NCBI GenBank assembly: GCA_018902385.1
Contig: JABSSW010000004.1
Location: 62,001 to 126,000 of the forward strand
Source: Physcia stellaris
Taxonomy: Eukaryota; Ascomycota; Lecanoromycetes; Caliciales; Physciaceae
DNA length: 64,000 bases
Direction of reading: 5' to 3'
Below are positions 49,369 through 61,385 of the stretch, in pieces. Under the pieces are notes generated by a model, which was not told where the DNA came from, made no database searches, and saw only the letters and a list, made by a program, of their open reading frames with translations. How positions within the stretch are numbered: position 1 is the first letter of the stretch; the number at the start of each line of letters is the position of its first letter. The translations under genes were made by a program, and so were the position numbers.

Positions 49369-50162
49369 TCAAAACATCGGCTTGTAACTCTCCGGCACCC
49401 CCAAAGTTTTCGCAACCTCCTTTCCCTGCAACCAATCATCGATCGCCCTATATAGATCATAGAACCCCTGATTATTCATCGTAGGCAGACCCCCAAGATC
49501 TTATGCCCCAACCTCGCCTGTGCCGCGCCCAAATATTGATACCCCTCAGGGTACTTCTCCAACTCACTCTTCTCAAACTTCGGCACCGTATGTCCATCCG
49601 TCGGCACGAGCTTATCCTTCTCATAGAACAACTTCACGTACTGCGTTTTCCACTCAGGCCGGCCGGATGAGGTGGAAGTCGGCGATTTATGGCAAAAGAA
49701 GATGAAGCGGCAGTCGCATTCCATGTCGAACTTGACGCCGTCGAGATCGAAGCGTTGCGTGATGGTAGCCTTCATCTTGCCGACCGCGCGCGAGGTGGAC
49801 GGGTTCAGGTCGACGAGGGTGCCGTTTTCGCGGTGCATTATGAAGTCGCCGTTGGCGCGCCCGCGTTTGGATACTTCGATGAAGTCGTCGATGCTGAGGC
49901 CGCCGGACCAGGCTAGAAGGAAGGGATTAGAATGGGGAAGAGGTGAGAGGGAAGATGGGAGGGGTTAGCAACTTGTCCAGATAAAGGCGTCCTTCTCTGC
50001 GAAAATATTGCGGTAGTTTGCCCATTCTGAGGCGTCGCGGTAGACTGGCCAGCCTTTGCAGAGCTCGGAAACGCAGTAACGGTCTAAAATCTCCTCGGTT
50101 GAGCCATTGATGTGGCAGTACGAGTTAGGTTGAGTCTCCTTTTCGGTGATATTGTAAGGCAT
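49369..50162 (-). CDS. SnoaL-like (NTF2-fold) protein, possible frameshift near the end
   Basis: Two exons on the minus strand, 50162-49973 and 49912-49476 (60-bp intron), give 208 residues up to a TGA at 49476. Recognisable parts are [58 protein letters not shown], and the beta-sheet segment [13 protein letters not shown] with CDCRFIFFC. This matches fungal SnoaL/scytalone-dehydratase-like NTF2-fold proteins; the reaction is unknown. Past the stop, the neighbouring frame continues plausibly ([20 protein letters not shown]) to a stop at 49369. The frames meet at a run of five C at 49490-49494, so one base may be missing. I give the outer boundary for that longer form; the literal ORF ends at 49476. 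Confidence 0.75.
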
Positions 50163-50886
50163 TGCGAATGGAAATTACATTCAATGGAAGGCTTTAGAAT
50201 TGGTGATAGGAAGCACTAAAATCTACTGGCTAGAGTGAGAAACTGGAGAGAAGAGAGAAGAGGTATAGGAGAGGAGCGCTGAAGTTCACAATACTCCAAG
50301 TGGGACGTTCCTCCAAGCCATGGCTTCATCGGCATGCTCATCGGCATAGCGGTCCACCAAGGGAACCGCATCGTTCCGCAAATATGACCTCACAGGGATC
50401 GATTGTGCTGCCAGGTGAAACAATCGAAGTCTGGCGCCATCCTTACCTCCTTCGCTGGGGAGGGGTCTCAGGATGCCGTTAACTCTGCCGTCAACAGTTG
50501 CTTGCATGGGATCTTCAGGTCAAGAGGTTTTTCGTGGAGAGATAGATTGTAGGGTCACAGCTTATGTAGCTAGCGGATGACGCCCTAAGCGAGTCCAGCT
50601 TCCGATCTGCAAAGGCCTTTCCGAGGTGCTTCTCTATCCGTACTCTCATCGTGTTAAGGTAACACCTAGGACCACCACACGAAGTCGTATGTTACCCGAC
50701 GACGTGCGTTCCGGCTTTGACCATTGCCCGCGTCGAAATAGTCCCCTTTCTTTAGTCATCGTCGCACTGTTATGGGATGGAGGAAATGTATCGACCGAAC
50801 AATCTATTCAACTGTTTCAATTCATTTCCTATTCTTACACCTAAACATCTCTTTTCTGTACCGTCGATCAGTCCATCTCCAGAAGC
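50163..50886. promoter_or_regulatory. Divergent intergenic region (SnoaL-like / CoA-transferase)
   Basis: About 720 bp between two divergent start codons. It must hold both promoters. ORFs at 50286-50507 (minus) and 50626-50844 (plus) lack support. A shared promoter would fit co-regulation of the two genes, but no repeated binding site is evident. Confidence 0.4.
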
Positions 50887-52937
50887 ATGCCAAACTACTC
50901 GTTGAAGGATGGTACAGCATCTGCTTTGAGCGCTCTGCTGCAAAGGTCGCGACACGGAATTCCAGATCCATTCATAGCACGAGCTCGACATGTAACCTTC
51001 CACTCCATTGAGGGCGACGGACGCATAAGCACACCATGTCCGTTCAAGGAGACAGAAGCTGTGTCTGCTCTCAAGGCCGTGGAAGCCGCAGCTCTTGCGA
51101 CAATCGCTGATTTAAAATATGGCACAGAGAAGAGAAGCATCACGGTGGACTTCGAGCGAGCAGCATGCTTTCTCTTTGCCGCATATATTTGTGAAATTGA
51201 CGGAATGAACAAAGCCCACCCAAATGTCAAGTCGAAACTGATAGGTACTTCATGAGGCACGGCTTACCGAGCTTGGGAAGTCTAACATGGCTAGACACCG
51301 ATCTGTTAAAGGCTCAGTCGATTCTGTACAGACGGCTATCAGCCAATTTATATGAGACTGGAACACCCGGCCAGTATTTCCATCTCCATGGCTCTTTGGA
51401 GGCTACGGCGGCACTCAACATGATTGGTCTTGAAGGCCACCGTCCGGACATGACGGGATATCATGATGCTATCAACCTCATCGAGAGCCATGTCAAGAAA
51501 TTTACTACGGATGAGCTTGAGAAAATGAATGCCGAGAAGCGACAAGCCGGTGTAACATGCCTCAAGTGGGAGAACTTCAAAAGGACCAACTATGTGCGTG
51601 TTATAGAGTATCTAGAGCTAACAAGTCTAATCCTCCTCAGGGACAAAGTAAGCTCGAGCAAAGTCCTTGGCTCATTGAAGAGCTTGAGATGACGACTCCG
51701 CCTACGCCTTTTCCTTCGTTGGGCCCAAGAAATGGGAAACTTCGGCCACTAGCGGGAATCAGGGTGATCGAGATGTGCAGAATAATTGCTGGCCCAGCGA
51801 TAGGTAGAACTTTAGCTGAGTATGGCGCCGATGTCATCAAGGTCACACCTCCTCATCTCAGCGATGTTCCCTTTTTCCAGGTTGATGGGTAAGTCAACCG
51901 TTTCCTGTTCATGGACCTGGAAGTTCCTGCTTCTCCGCATGCTGGACCTCACTAATCGGCTGTCATGACCGTGATTTGTTCTGCACCTGGATTTATGATG
52001 TCTTTTGACACCATATAATCCATTGGCGTGATCAAGCAACGACACACACAGCATGGGGCTTCCTATTCATCGTATTTCAATCGAATCTGACCTTTCCTAC
52101 AGAAACATGGGCAAGCACACCCTATCCCTCGACCTTCGGACACTTCAAGATCGCTCCAAACTCGACAGTCTTCTGGCGACAGCTGATATCTTCATCGATG
52201 GTTATCGTCCTGGCTCCCTAGCTCGACTTGGTTATGGCTATGGCGCCCTTACCTCCCTCGCTGTTTCACGTGGAAAAGGCTTAGTATACATCTCTGAATC
52301 CTGCTTCGGAGCTCTTCCCCCGTCCGCTGAGGCTAATGCGTCTGACGAGGCCAAAGCTTGGGCTCAACGGCCTGGATGGCAGCAAATAGCCGATTGTGTC
52401 AGCGGTGTGGCATGGGCTCAAGGTACAGAGTTCATGGACTTGAACGAGCCAGTAGTCCCGCCCTTTCCAATGAGCGACTACGGCACCGGATGCGCAGGGG
52501 CGATCGCCGCACTCACTGGGCTATACAAACGTGCCATGCAGGGAGGAAGCTGGTGGGGTGGTGTCAGCTTGGTGGGCTACGATGTATATCTGATGAGTTT
52601 AGGGCTGTATGAGCCTGAAGTACTTGAGCCTCTCAAAGCAGACTTCAAGGCAGCTGGCTTTTTTGGTGCTGGCGAGGGAGGACTGAGACACAACGATAGT
52701 GTGGATGAGATTGGTAAGAGAGCGCTGAAGGCGATGAAAGAATGCAGGCCTGGGCTTTTTAACGCAGAGAATTCGCGTGAAGCATACAGCAATGCTTATG
52801 ATGCGAAGGTCAAGTATTTCAAGAGTGCTGTGAGAATTGATGGTATTGGTATCGGCTTTGATAGGATGACGAGGCCAAATGGTCATGACGAAGGAGAATG
52901 GGATGACTGGGAGGTTGACCAAGGTTTGGTAGAATGA
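50887..52937 (+). CDS. CaiB/BaiF family (class III) CoA-transferase
   Basis: Four exons, 50887-51244, 51295-51593, 51641-51888 and 52103-52937, give about 579 residues. The typical class III start appears mid-protein: PLAGIRVIEMCRIIAGPAIGRTLAEYGADVIKV, then VDGNMGKHTLSLDL, ADIFIDGYRPGSLARLGYG, GWQQIADCVSGVAWAQG, and PFPMSDYGTGCAGAIAAL. The N-terminal 250 residues are the extended region seen in fungal members. These enzymes move CoA between carboxylic acids or racemise 2-methylacyl-CoA; the substrate is unknown. The catalytic Asp should lie near the VDGNMGK or MDLNEP segments but cannot be fixed by eye. An alternative acceptor at 52051 would add 17 residues before NMGKH in the same frame; 52102 fits the family better. 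Confidence 0.85.
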
Positions 52938-54164
<1,227 letters not shown>

Positions 54165-54272
54165 TGATGTGTTCAAGGGCCCGAGAAGTCAAGATCATGG
54201 GCAAGGAAGGGCTTGCTTTCACGATGGAGATGTAGGGATTGGGTGGTTGACGTGCAGGCTTCAGTGACGCTG

Positions 54273-55338
54273 CTAATACACGAAAGGTATCATCTTCCAT
54301 CTCCCTTCTACCTTTTCCTTCCCGAATTTCTGCGCATACCATTCCTTGCTTATGGAAGCTGTTGCGCCTAGGTTTACCAACACGAACAGCAGCGCTGAAG
54401 CTATGGTCCTATTGATCCAAGCACCTTTCGGTGCACCGAGAATGGCCATCGATAGATAGATCAAGCATTCGGCGAAGTAATGCGGGCACACGATGACTTG
54501 GAAGATTGGGTGGGTCGGAAGGGTGTACTTGGGGAGCGATGCTAGGTATGCATGGCAATCATGCTGAATGCCGGAGGCGAGGATGAAGAGTGGCATGCAG
54601 AGCAGTGTTCGCTTTGATGGTGCGGAGAAGGAGAGCTCTTGCCATGGTGATTTACTTGAAAGAAGTGTTTCTGCCGAGACAGGGTTAGCTAGGAGATACA
54701 GAAAGCAGTATCCCGTCTTCGAATTGACGGTGGTGAGACGGGTCTAACTCACCTGCGCCTTCTATCCATACAGTGATACCCATGACCAGGTAAAACCCCA
54801 TCCCTAGGAGGTAATGAACAAACCACATCTTCGACGCCGACGTTTTCGTCATGAATAATGATTCGATCAATCTTCGCACGCCTTGCAGCATCAAGAAAGA
54901 CCACAGCAAAGCCACTCGGTCGATCGACATCGACGAGGAGCTATTACCCTGATTGACCGTGCCGGCCACGTACTTCACGACGAACCCATGGCTCAGTATC
55001 TGATATCCCCAGAAGATAGATGAGAGAACCGAGAGTATGTAAAAGTGCTTGAAGTATCCATGCGGTGCCTGTATGCTGCCCAATCCATCTAGAAGACGTA
55101 GGAGTCTTTTAGAGGTGTGCTCGGCAGGAGATGGATCGGATGCATGCCTGTGGTCAACGTTCACTGGAGTCGCTCGCAGGCCATAAGCGAGAAATCGAGA
55201 CCGAAGCTCAGGCACAAAGTTGATGAAGATGATCTGAGCGGTAGGCCATCAGCGGTGTCCAGGATCTTCGACCAGAGGTTTTACCGCGCAGCATGTCGCG
55301 AGGAAGGAGGATTGAATAAACAGACAAAGGTCGATCAT
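54273..55338 (-). CDS. DFG10: Polyprenol reductase DFG10 (SRD5A3 family)
   Basis: Three exons on the minus strand, 55338-55285, 55233-54753 and 54670-54273 (51- and 82-bp introns), give about 310 residues. It is a multi-span membrane protein. Segments include NFVPELRSRFLAYGLR, VPHGYFKHFY-like (APHGYFKHFYILSVLSS), LQGVRRLIESLF, and in the C-terminal steroid-reductase domain HPIFQVIVCPHYFAECLIYLSMA, NLGATASISKEWYAQKFG and WKMIPFVY at the end. The family reduces polyprenol to dolichol in the endoplasmic reticulum, needed for N-glycosylation. The start and first exon rest on splice phase. Confidence 0.9.
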
Positions 55339-55848
55339 TTCGCCGAGTTATCATGCATATACCGTGGCTGTGCTGCTATTGCATGAAGACACATCATGCC
55401 ATGGAGACAGGTATCTATCTCGTGAACGAATTCGAAATGCTAGAGTAATTATTAATGTGCCACCACGAAGATGAAACGGAGGCGGTGGGGAGGCTCGCAC
55501 GATAGGGCTGATTTAGTAATCCGAAGTGGAGCCCCGCGTCATCCAATCACAAGCCAGGCAGCACGCTCAGCCCGCAGTCCCTCTTGCGAGAGATTGCGCC
55601 CGAGTCCCCCAGCTTCCATTAACTCACATGTACCCTCCCATCCTTAAACCCCCTCCCGATCCTTTATCCACGGTACTTCCCTTCAGCCGCATCCTTTATT
55701 CGCAACAAAGCGCCGCCGATAACCAGATTTCCATCCTACTTCGCGGAGAGCTACCCGCCGGCTGGACCCATTGTACAAGGCACCCGGATTTCAACGCCGA
55801 AACGGCCAGTATGAGACGCATAGCAGCCTCGACAACAACAGCAGAGTT
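55339..55848 (+). promoter_or_regulatory. Divergent promoter and HOS4-like 5' leader
   Basis: 510 bp between DFG10 (minus) and the ankyrin gene (plus), so it serves both. Its right part must be the long 5' leader of the ankyrin gene, which carries an upstream ORF at 55811-55852. Confidence 0.5.
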
Positions 55849-55852
55849 ATGA
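55811..55852 (+). promoter_or_regulatory. Upstream ORF overlapping the main start (ATGA)
   Basis: A 13-codon ORF, ATG AGA CGC ... GAG TTA TGA, ends with a TGA whose first two bases are the last two of the main ATG at 55849. The overlap is the ATGA arrangement that can allow reinitiation. Whether it is translated is unknown. Confidence 0.5.
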
Positions 55853-58800
55853 GTAACGAGAATGCGACATCAGATAACAGAGATGACATAGGGCAAGCTC
55901 GAGCTGGAGGCCATGACTCAAATCGAAATGTAGACACTACGACTGCTAACACACCAGCCCTGCCTATAACTAATGGGCATGCGTTGCCCAATGGCCACAA
56001 TGGTAGACACACCCACAATGGCAAGAGTGATTCTGAGACGGAGACCGTCGTCCTTTCTGGGAATGAAGAAGGCAGAACGACCAGCAAGAGGAAGACTATC
56101 AAGCATGAAGATTTGAGTGATGACCAGGGGAGTGTGGGATCAAGAGTTGAGAAAAGGGAGCCCTACAATGAGCCAAACGTCGATAGGGATGGGGCAAATG
56201 GAGCGCGAAAACCGTCATTGAAGCGAAAAAGGATAGTCCAGGATGTTATTGCAAATGATTGTGTTGAAGGCGGCAACTCAAGTAACCTGAGCTCGGCTTA
56301 TTCCTCACCTGCACCTCAAGCGGCGTCAGACAAAAACCACGGATCTGATTCGGACCGATCACGCTCATCACCACCTGTCGATGAGGATATTCGAAAGAAG
56401 AAAAGCCGCCTACGAAAACGCAAGCTCGGAAGTGCCGATGATCAGGGGGTCAGGAAAAGGCGAGGCAAGAGTGATCCTGAAGCTGTCAACGGGAAAGAAC
56501 GACGTGAACCTCGGCGGGCGAGAAAACAACACACAACCAGCGCCCAATCTGAATCTCCACCACCACATCAGCATCTCAGAACGCATTCTACGCAGACTAC
56601 TAGCATCAATAGCAATGTGAAGCGAAAGAAAGCTCCCCCTTCACTCTCCATCGACAGCCGCAGAAAAACATTTGAAGATACTGGCCCGGATTCAGATGAT
56701 AGCGGGTCTCAAAAGAGTCGTCCGCGACTACACAAGTCCGCCTCCGTTGATGAGCCAATGACGTCAAAGCTGTCACATAAAAAGATCCTGGATCGGAGCG
56801 GACGAACGCCTGTCGCGCGCGCTTGTGCCAATGACAACATTGAGCAGCTCGCCGCTGAACTCAAGGAGCGGCCGCATCATCTTAATGAGCCAGACTATGC
56901 GCGAAATACACCACTTCAGATCGCAGCACTCGAGGGCTTCGTCGAACCGGTTCGGTATTTGATCAGGGAGGGTTGCACTGTAAATTGCAAGAATATTGAT
57001 GGCGACACACCTCTTATTGACGCCGTGGAAAATGGACACCTGCAAGTTGTGGAAATATTGTTGGAAGCGGGTGCTGACCCACGCATGCGGAACGGCAAAG
57101 GTTTCGAGCCTCTAGATTTGGTCAATGTCGAGAACGATGACTATGAAGCGATCCGCGACTCCCTTATCACTGCAAAAGCAAAGCTCAGCCTCCGCAGACC
57201 GTCCGAAGATCAGAGCACTGGGGCTAAGGATAACGACGGGGCTTCAATCAGTGCTCCTGGAGGGAGTCCGACTGATTCTTTGCAAACACAAGGTAGCAAG
57301 CCAGGCTCAGGCGGTGACACCATAGCGAAGGGACATTCCGCCAAACCGGAGGTAGATGTGGGAAGAAGGAAAACTGCGAGAAGAGAGCCAACTCGTGAGG
57401 ACCTTCTGTGGATCAGGGGTACTCCGGCAACTCTTAGGGATGCGGCGAGCAAAGGGGATATGGCTGTTGTTAATGCTTGTCTGAACACCTTGAGAGCTGA
57501 CACAGAGTCGATGCTTGCGGCCGCACGTGGTGGGCACGACGATGTACTTGGACTACTGATTGCGCTCGGTAGGCCACCGGACCCGGATCCTGAACCTCTC
57601 TCCTCGAATGAATACAGGCCAGGACACGATACTCCAATGCTAGCAGCAATTGGAGGCGGAAATGTCAAGGTCATTAAGGTGCTTCTTGGGCAACCAAGGT
57701 TCAACCCCACAAGGCGGATGTATCATGGTCTCACTTATTATGAGCTTGCGAAGAAAAGACAAAGTTCCAATTGGCAAGAAGAGCACGATGTCCTGAAAGA
57801 AGCATATGATAAATACAGCAGTGATGGGGCAAGGACATCTGCCAGTTCCTCGCCTCACAGGGTCCGCACAAAGCATCTGGAATCATCGTCCTCTCCCCTT
57901 GCCGCGTCAACAAGTGAGCGTCCGATTGGCATGATCAAGCGCGAGCATTCGCATAAGTCATCTTCCCACAAGCACTTGCATCCCAATGATACCGAACGCA
58001 AGGGGTCCTCTTCCGCTGTCTCAGATCGTGAGGTCGAGGGCGTGAACGCTCGGAGGCCAAAAGTCAGAAATGGTAGATCTGTCAGCGACGCTGGATCCAC
58101 AGCAAACGCCGGAGCAGAGTCAGGCGCAAAACCAAGACGAAGGCTACTGTCCAAAAATGAGATACAGAGTGATCAAGACATCAAAAGAAAAGCTAGTGTA
58201 GCGGTGGAAAAGTCGCCCCCTTTAAGTCATGCAAGCCATGAGAAAAGAAACCGTGTATCGACCGATTCTCCGGTCTCAGTGCCGCAAGACAAGAAGGCTT
58301 CACCTCAAGATTCTTCATTCAAACGCGAAGGTGGCAAGAAGCGCCCTAGAATAAGCACAAGTCCACGCAGCAGCTTTTCGGAAGTGCACAAGGATCATGA
58401 CGCAGTCAAGAAGAAGCGACAAAGAGCCGATTCCCAGGGCAATGCAATCGAACAAGAGCGAAAAGACTCCATGCCGCGAGGACCTGCTATGGTGGCCAAC
58501 ATGATTGCAAATCCCGAGCCAGTAATGTCGCCAATCAAAACCCCAGGTACGGCGCCAGTGGCCTTTATGGGTGGCAGCACAGCATCTCCTCCTATGGTTA
58601 GATCACCTATTGAGCAACGTAAGAGCATCAATGTTCCAGTGGGCAGCCTTGATGTAGCTTTACATCAAGATGTGGCAATGTCTGAGAACTTAAGCTTCCG
58701 CCACGATGCGCCTATCCTGCAGCCCCCGGGTCAGGCGCCAGAGCATTTCGCCTCAACATCAGAATCACCCCTAAAACCGGAAGAGTCTGCTTCTGAAGGA

Positions 58801-59835
58801 CTGCACAATCAGAAGATGTGTCCAGCTATGGTAGACGAGCGTGACGCTAGAGAAGAAAAGGCAGCACGTGATATAGAGATCTTGAAGGCCCGAGGCAGAG
58901 AAGCCTTAGCGGCTCGTGAGCTGGAAGAAGCGCACTTGAAGGCACAGCGTGAAGAAGCCGAACTTCAACGACAAATGCAGACAGAGCGTGAAGAGGCTGA
59001 AGCTCGCGCAGCTAAAAAGCAGAATGACGAGCAGCAGATGCAAGTGAGACGAGCTGAGCAAGAACGGCAACATAAAGAGAAAGAGGACCGCAGACGAGCC
59101 GAGCTGGAACATCGTGAAGAACAGCGCAGAATTCGCCTTCAAGAAGAACAAGAAATGCAACGCCGCGAACGTTTAACATGTGGTCTGCGAAGAGCCGCTG
59201 AAATCAGTCCTGACGAAGCGAGGTATCCCGGATGGATCCAGAGTTGGTTGCCACTGTACTATGTCACCACCGAGGATCTTGATCCAGAATGCGACAAAGA
59301 GGACATTAACGAGCGCTGGATCTCAAATGTCCAGGTGGCACCATTACTGGCCAACAGGGACCTCGAACTTTCGCAATGTAGGTTATACCATGTTGGAAGC
59401 TCGTGCACGCCACTGACCGCAATCACAGATACCGCCTGGACCCATCGTCCACTTACTCTGGACCAACGCGGCTCTCTCTGGCGACAGCTCCGCAATCAGC
59501 AGTCAGGCGTTCGCATACCCGAGCTTACGAAGGACAAAGGCGACAGTGTTCTCTATGCAGAGAGCAGACGTAGTTTCTTTACTACCCTTGAACCAATCTT
59601 CTGGCTCAGACATTCCGATTTCCTCAACATCATCCCTCGACATCCCCATCTCGCCGGACTCCCACTGGCTAGCCGACATATGGCGCTCCACGACTACCCC
59701 TTTGGCATAGGCGGCACGTGGGACAAAGAAACATCAGAAGGCAAAATGTTGATTAGTCGAAAGCGGGATCGGGAAGAGGAGGAGGCTCCAGCAAAGATAT
59801 CGGCAAACGGGGATCTGCCCAATGGACACATATGA
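55849..59835 (+). CDS. HOS4: HOS4-like ankyrin-repeat protein (Set3 complex)
   Basis: One long frame starting at MSNENATSD (55849), with a probable 51-bp intron at 59378-59428 whose removal keeps the frame, giving about 1311 residues. The N-terminal 300 residues are disordered and basic (KRKRIV, KKKSRLRKRKLG). Ankyrin repeats lie at about 312-445 (GRTPVARACANDN, NTPLQIAALEGFVEPVRYLI, GDTPLIDAVENGHLQVVEIL). A second ankyrin-like set is at about 517-640 (TLRDAASKGDMAVVNACL, TPMLAAIGGGNVKVIKVLL). A charged coiled coil covers about 1000-1105, followed by a conserved C-terminal domain. This layout fits Hos4, a subunit of the Set3 histone deacetylase complex. Orthology is inferred from architecture. 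Confidence 0.82.
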   Translation: MSNENATSDNRDDIGQARAGGHDSNRNVDTTTANTPALPITNGHALPNGHNGRHTHNGKSDSETETVVLSGNEEGRTTSKRKTIKHEDLSDDQGSVGSRVEKREPYNEPNVDRDGANGARKPSLKRKRIVQDVIANDCVEGGNSSNLSSAYSSPAPQAASDKNHGSDSDRSRSSPPVDEDIRKKKSRLRKRKLGSADDQGVRKRRGKSDPEAVNGKERREPRRARKQHTTSAQSESPPPHQHLRTHSTQTTSINSNVKRKKAPPSLSIDSRRKTFEDTGPDSDDSGSQKSRPRLHKSASVDEPMTSKLSHKKILDRSGRTPVARACANDNIEQLAAELKERPHHLNEPDYARNTPLQIAALEGFVEPVRYLIREGCTVNCKNIDGDTPLIDAVENGHLQVVEILLEAGADPRMRNGKGFEPLDLVNVENDDYEAIRDSLITAKAKLSLRRPSEDQSTGAKDNDGASISAPGGSPTDSLQTQGSKPGSGGDTIAKGHSAKPEVDVGRRKTARREPTREDLLWIRGTPATLRDAASKGDMAVVNACLNTLRADTESMLAAARGGHDDVLGLLIALGRPPDPDPEPLSSNEYRPGHDTPMLAAIGGGNVKVIKVLLGQPRFNPTRRMYHGLTYYELAKKRQSSNWQEEHDVLKEAYDKYSSDGARTSASSSPHRVRTKHLESSSSPLAASTSERPIGMIKREHSHKSSSHKHLHPNDTERKGSSSAVSDREVEGVNARRPKVRNGRSVSDAGSTANAGAESGAKPRRRLLSKNEIQSDQDIKRKASVAVEKSPPLSHASHEKRNRVSTDSPVSVPQDKKASPQDSSFKREGGKKRPRISTSPRSSFSEVHKDHDAVKKKRQRADSQGNAIEQERKDSMPRGPAMVANMIANPEPVMSPIKTPGTAPVAFMGGSTASPPMVRSPIEQRKSINVPVGSLDVALHQDVAMSENLSFRHDAPILQPPGQAPEHFASTSESPLKPEESASEGLHNQKMCPAMVDERDAREEKAARDIEILKARGREALAARELEEAHLKAQREEAELQRQMQTEREEAEARAAKKQNDEQQMQVRRAEQERQHKEKEDRRRAELEHREEQRRIRLQEEQEMQRRERLTCGLRRAAEISPDEARYPGWIQSWLPLYYVTTEDLDPECDKEDINERWISNVQVAPLLANRDLELSQCRLYHVGSSCTPLTAITDTAWTHRPLTLDQRGSLWRQLRNQQSGVRIPELTKDKGDSVLYAESRRSFFTTLEPIFWLRHSDFLNIIPRHPHLAGLPLASRHMALHDYPFGIGGTWDKETSEGKMLISRKRDREEEEAPAKISANGDLPNGHI

Positions 59836-60603
59836 GCTTCTTCACGACGATGAAATACGACTATATCGGCATCACGGTACGACCATAAGGCTTTGTTTCT
59901 GCTGTGCCCACTACCTTTTCACTTTGTCACATAATCTGCATATGAATGGTGCTTTAGGAGCGACAGCTTTGGCTCTACTGCTTTGGCTATCCATGGCGCT
60001 GGTTCTGGTTCTGGCATACTGGATGGAGCTGCAGCTGCTGGGTAAGATACTGAGCTTTTACGTGTAGGAAGTACTCGTATGATAGACACTGCTTCTAAAT
60101 ATTTGTATAATACGAGTACGTTCGTTGCGCCACCTCCTTTCTCTCTCGTGTTGGTTTTAAGAGGGTTGATCGAGTTCGTGTCTCACGTTTCAATATGCCT
60201 AGAGGGATAAGCTGATGCCCGGGATGGTCTTTATCTTGCACGCGTCCGCAGACGTTTTACAGTGTCAGTTATCCCATACATCTATGTCACAAGTGTGGAA
60301 GGTAAGATACTTGACCTAGGTAGTTGTACCTAACAATTGCATCCCAGTAACAGGGATGGCCGTCGCCTACCAAACGCTCGGGGTCCTTCTTTTAGCATGG
60401 GCAAGTACTCGGCAAGAATGTCGCTTACTCGCTTCTGGATTCTATGACTTGTGGGCGGTGGCCGGATTGGCGATACCCTACAGACGGGTCGCTTGGAGGT
60501 ATCTAATTCAACAGCTATATAAGGCGGAAATCCAGCTCCGCTTTGTATGGTCTTTCCACATCCTCTAGACACCTCATAAGATCTCATTCGAACTCTGCGC
60601 ACG
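59836..60603. other. Intergenic region
   Basis: About 770 bp between two plus-strand genes. Short ORFs (for example 60330-60653 minus) are not supported. The last 100 bp must be the promoter and leader of the secreted-protein gene, with TATATAAGG at about 60516-60524 as a possible TATA box. Confidence 0.5.
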
Positions 60604-61385
60604 ATGTGGATCTCGAACCTTCTTCTCGTCACCTTCCTTGGTCTGATTTCCATCTCTGGTGCTGCAACGATCCCAAGCGGTACAAAGAGTCTAAACCGAG
60701 TCTCCTCGACAAGCCCCTTCTCGATGCTCGGTTCCGTCCAGCCAGTTAATCCCCAACAACATCCTGACTGGTTGGGCGATTTCGCTTCCAGTGACTGTGA
60801 GCATGCCTTTCAGAACATGACCGAGCAATTCGCCCATGACGATCTCGACGCCACGCATTTGTTCTGGTCACGAAAATGGAGACTGAGCCCCCCACGAGGA
60901 CCCCGTCCAATTGAGCTGCCTTTGGGCACGCGATTCGGTATTTGGCCTCCTTTCCCGCGTCCAAATTCCCGTCCTTTTGCGCACATCAGGCTCACATAAC
61001 CGTATTAGGTACATGTATTCTCCTTTTCCGTATAGGGAAGGATTTTGGCGATCACGTTCTCCCTACATGGGGTGGATTTCACCAAACGTCACAGTATCCT
61101 CCCTGGACCGCTGCGAGTCTCAACGATCTACTCCACTCAGCCAGATATATTCTCATCGAAGTAGAAAATTTGGACAGGCCTGCATGGTATTATGGAGCGC
61201 ATCATGGAGGCTCATACGTCACGATCATGTACTTGCCCCGAAGGAGCTTCATGGCTCGAAGATGGGCGAGCGACTACGTGTCAGCTGAAGCGGGTCCGAT
61301 CAGAGGCATCCTAGGGTCTACCAATGGGACGTTGTCAGACGCCGTTGCAGCGGGCACAACTTTGACAGGGGTAAACACATCGTAA
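60604..61385 (+). CDS. Small secreted protein, second family member
   Basis: Two exons, 60604-60937 and 61009-61385 (71-bp intron, phase kept), give about 236 residues. The signal peptide is clear: MWISNLLLVTFLGLISISGA then ATIPSG. The mature protein has two or three cysteines, NMTEQ and NGTLS (possible N-glycosylation sites), and a C-terminus AGTTLTGVNTS. It shares signal peptide, single-intron layout and the LTGV terminus with 34000-34708, although overall similarity is weak. No catalytic motif is seen. The promoter has a TATATAAGG sequence 80 bp upstream, suggesting regulated rather than housekeeping expression. Function unknown. Confidence 0.75.

Noticed and set aside
58906-59160. Leu/Phe-rich minus-strand ORF resembling membrane segments
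   Set aside because: It is the complement of the Glu/Arg/Gln coiled coil of the HOS4-like protein.
60330-60653. 107-codon minus-strand ORF before the secreted protein
   Set aside because: It overlaps the promoter and start of the signal-peptide gene, and its sequence is not recognisable.
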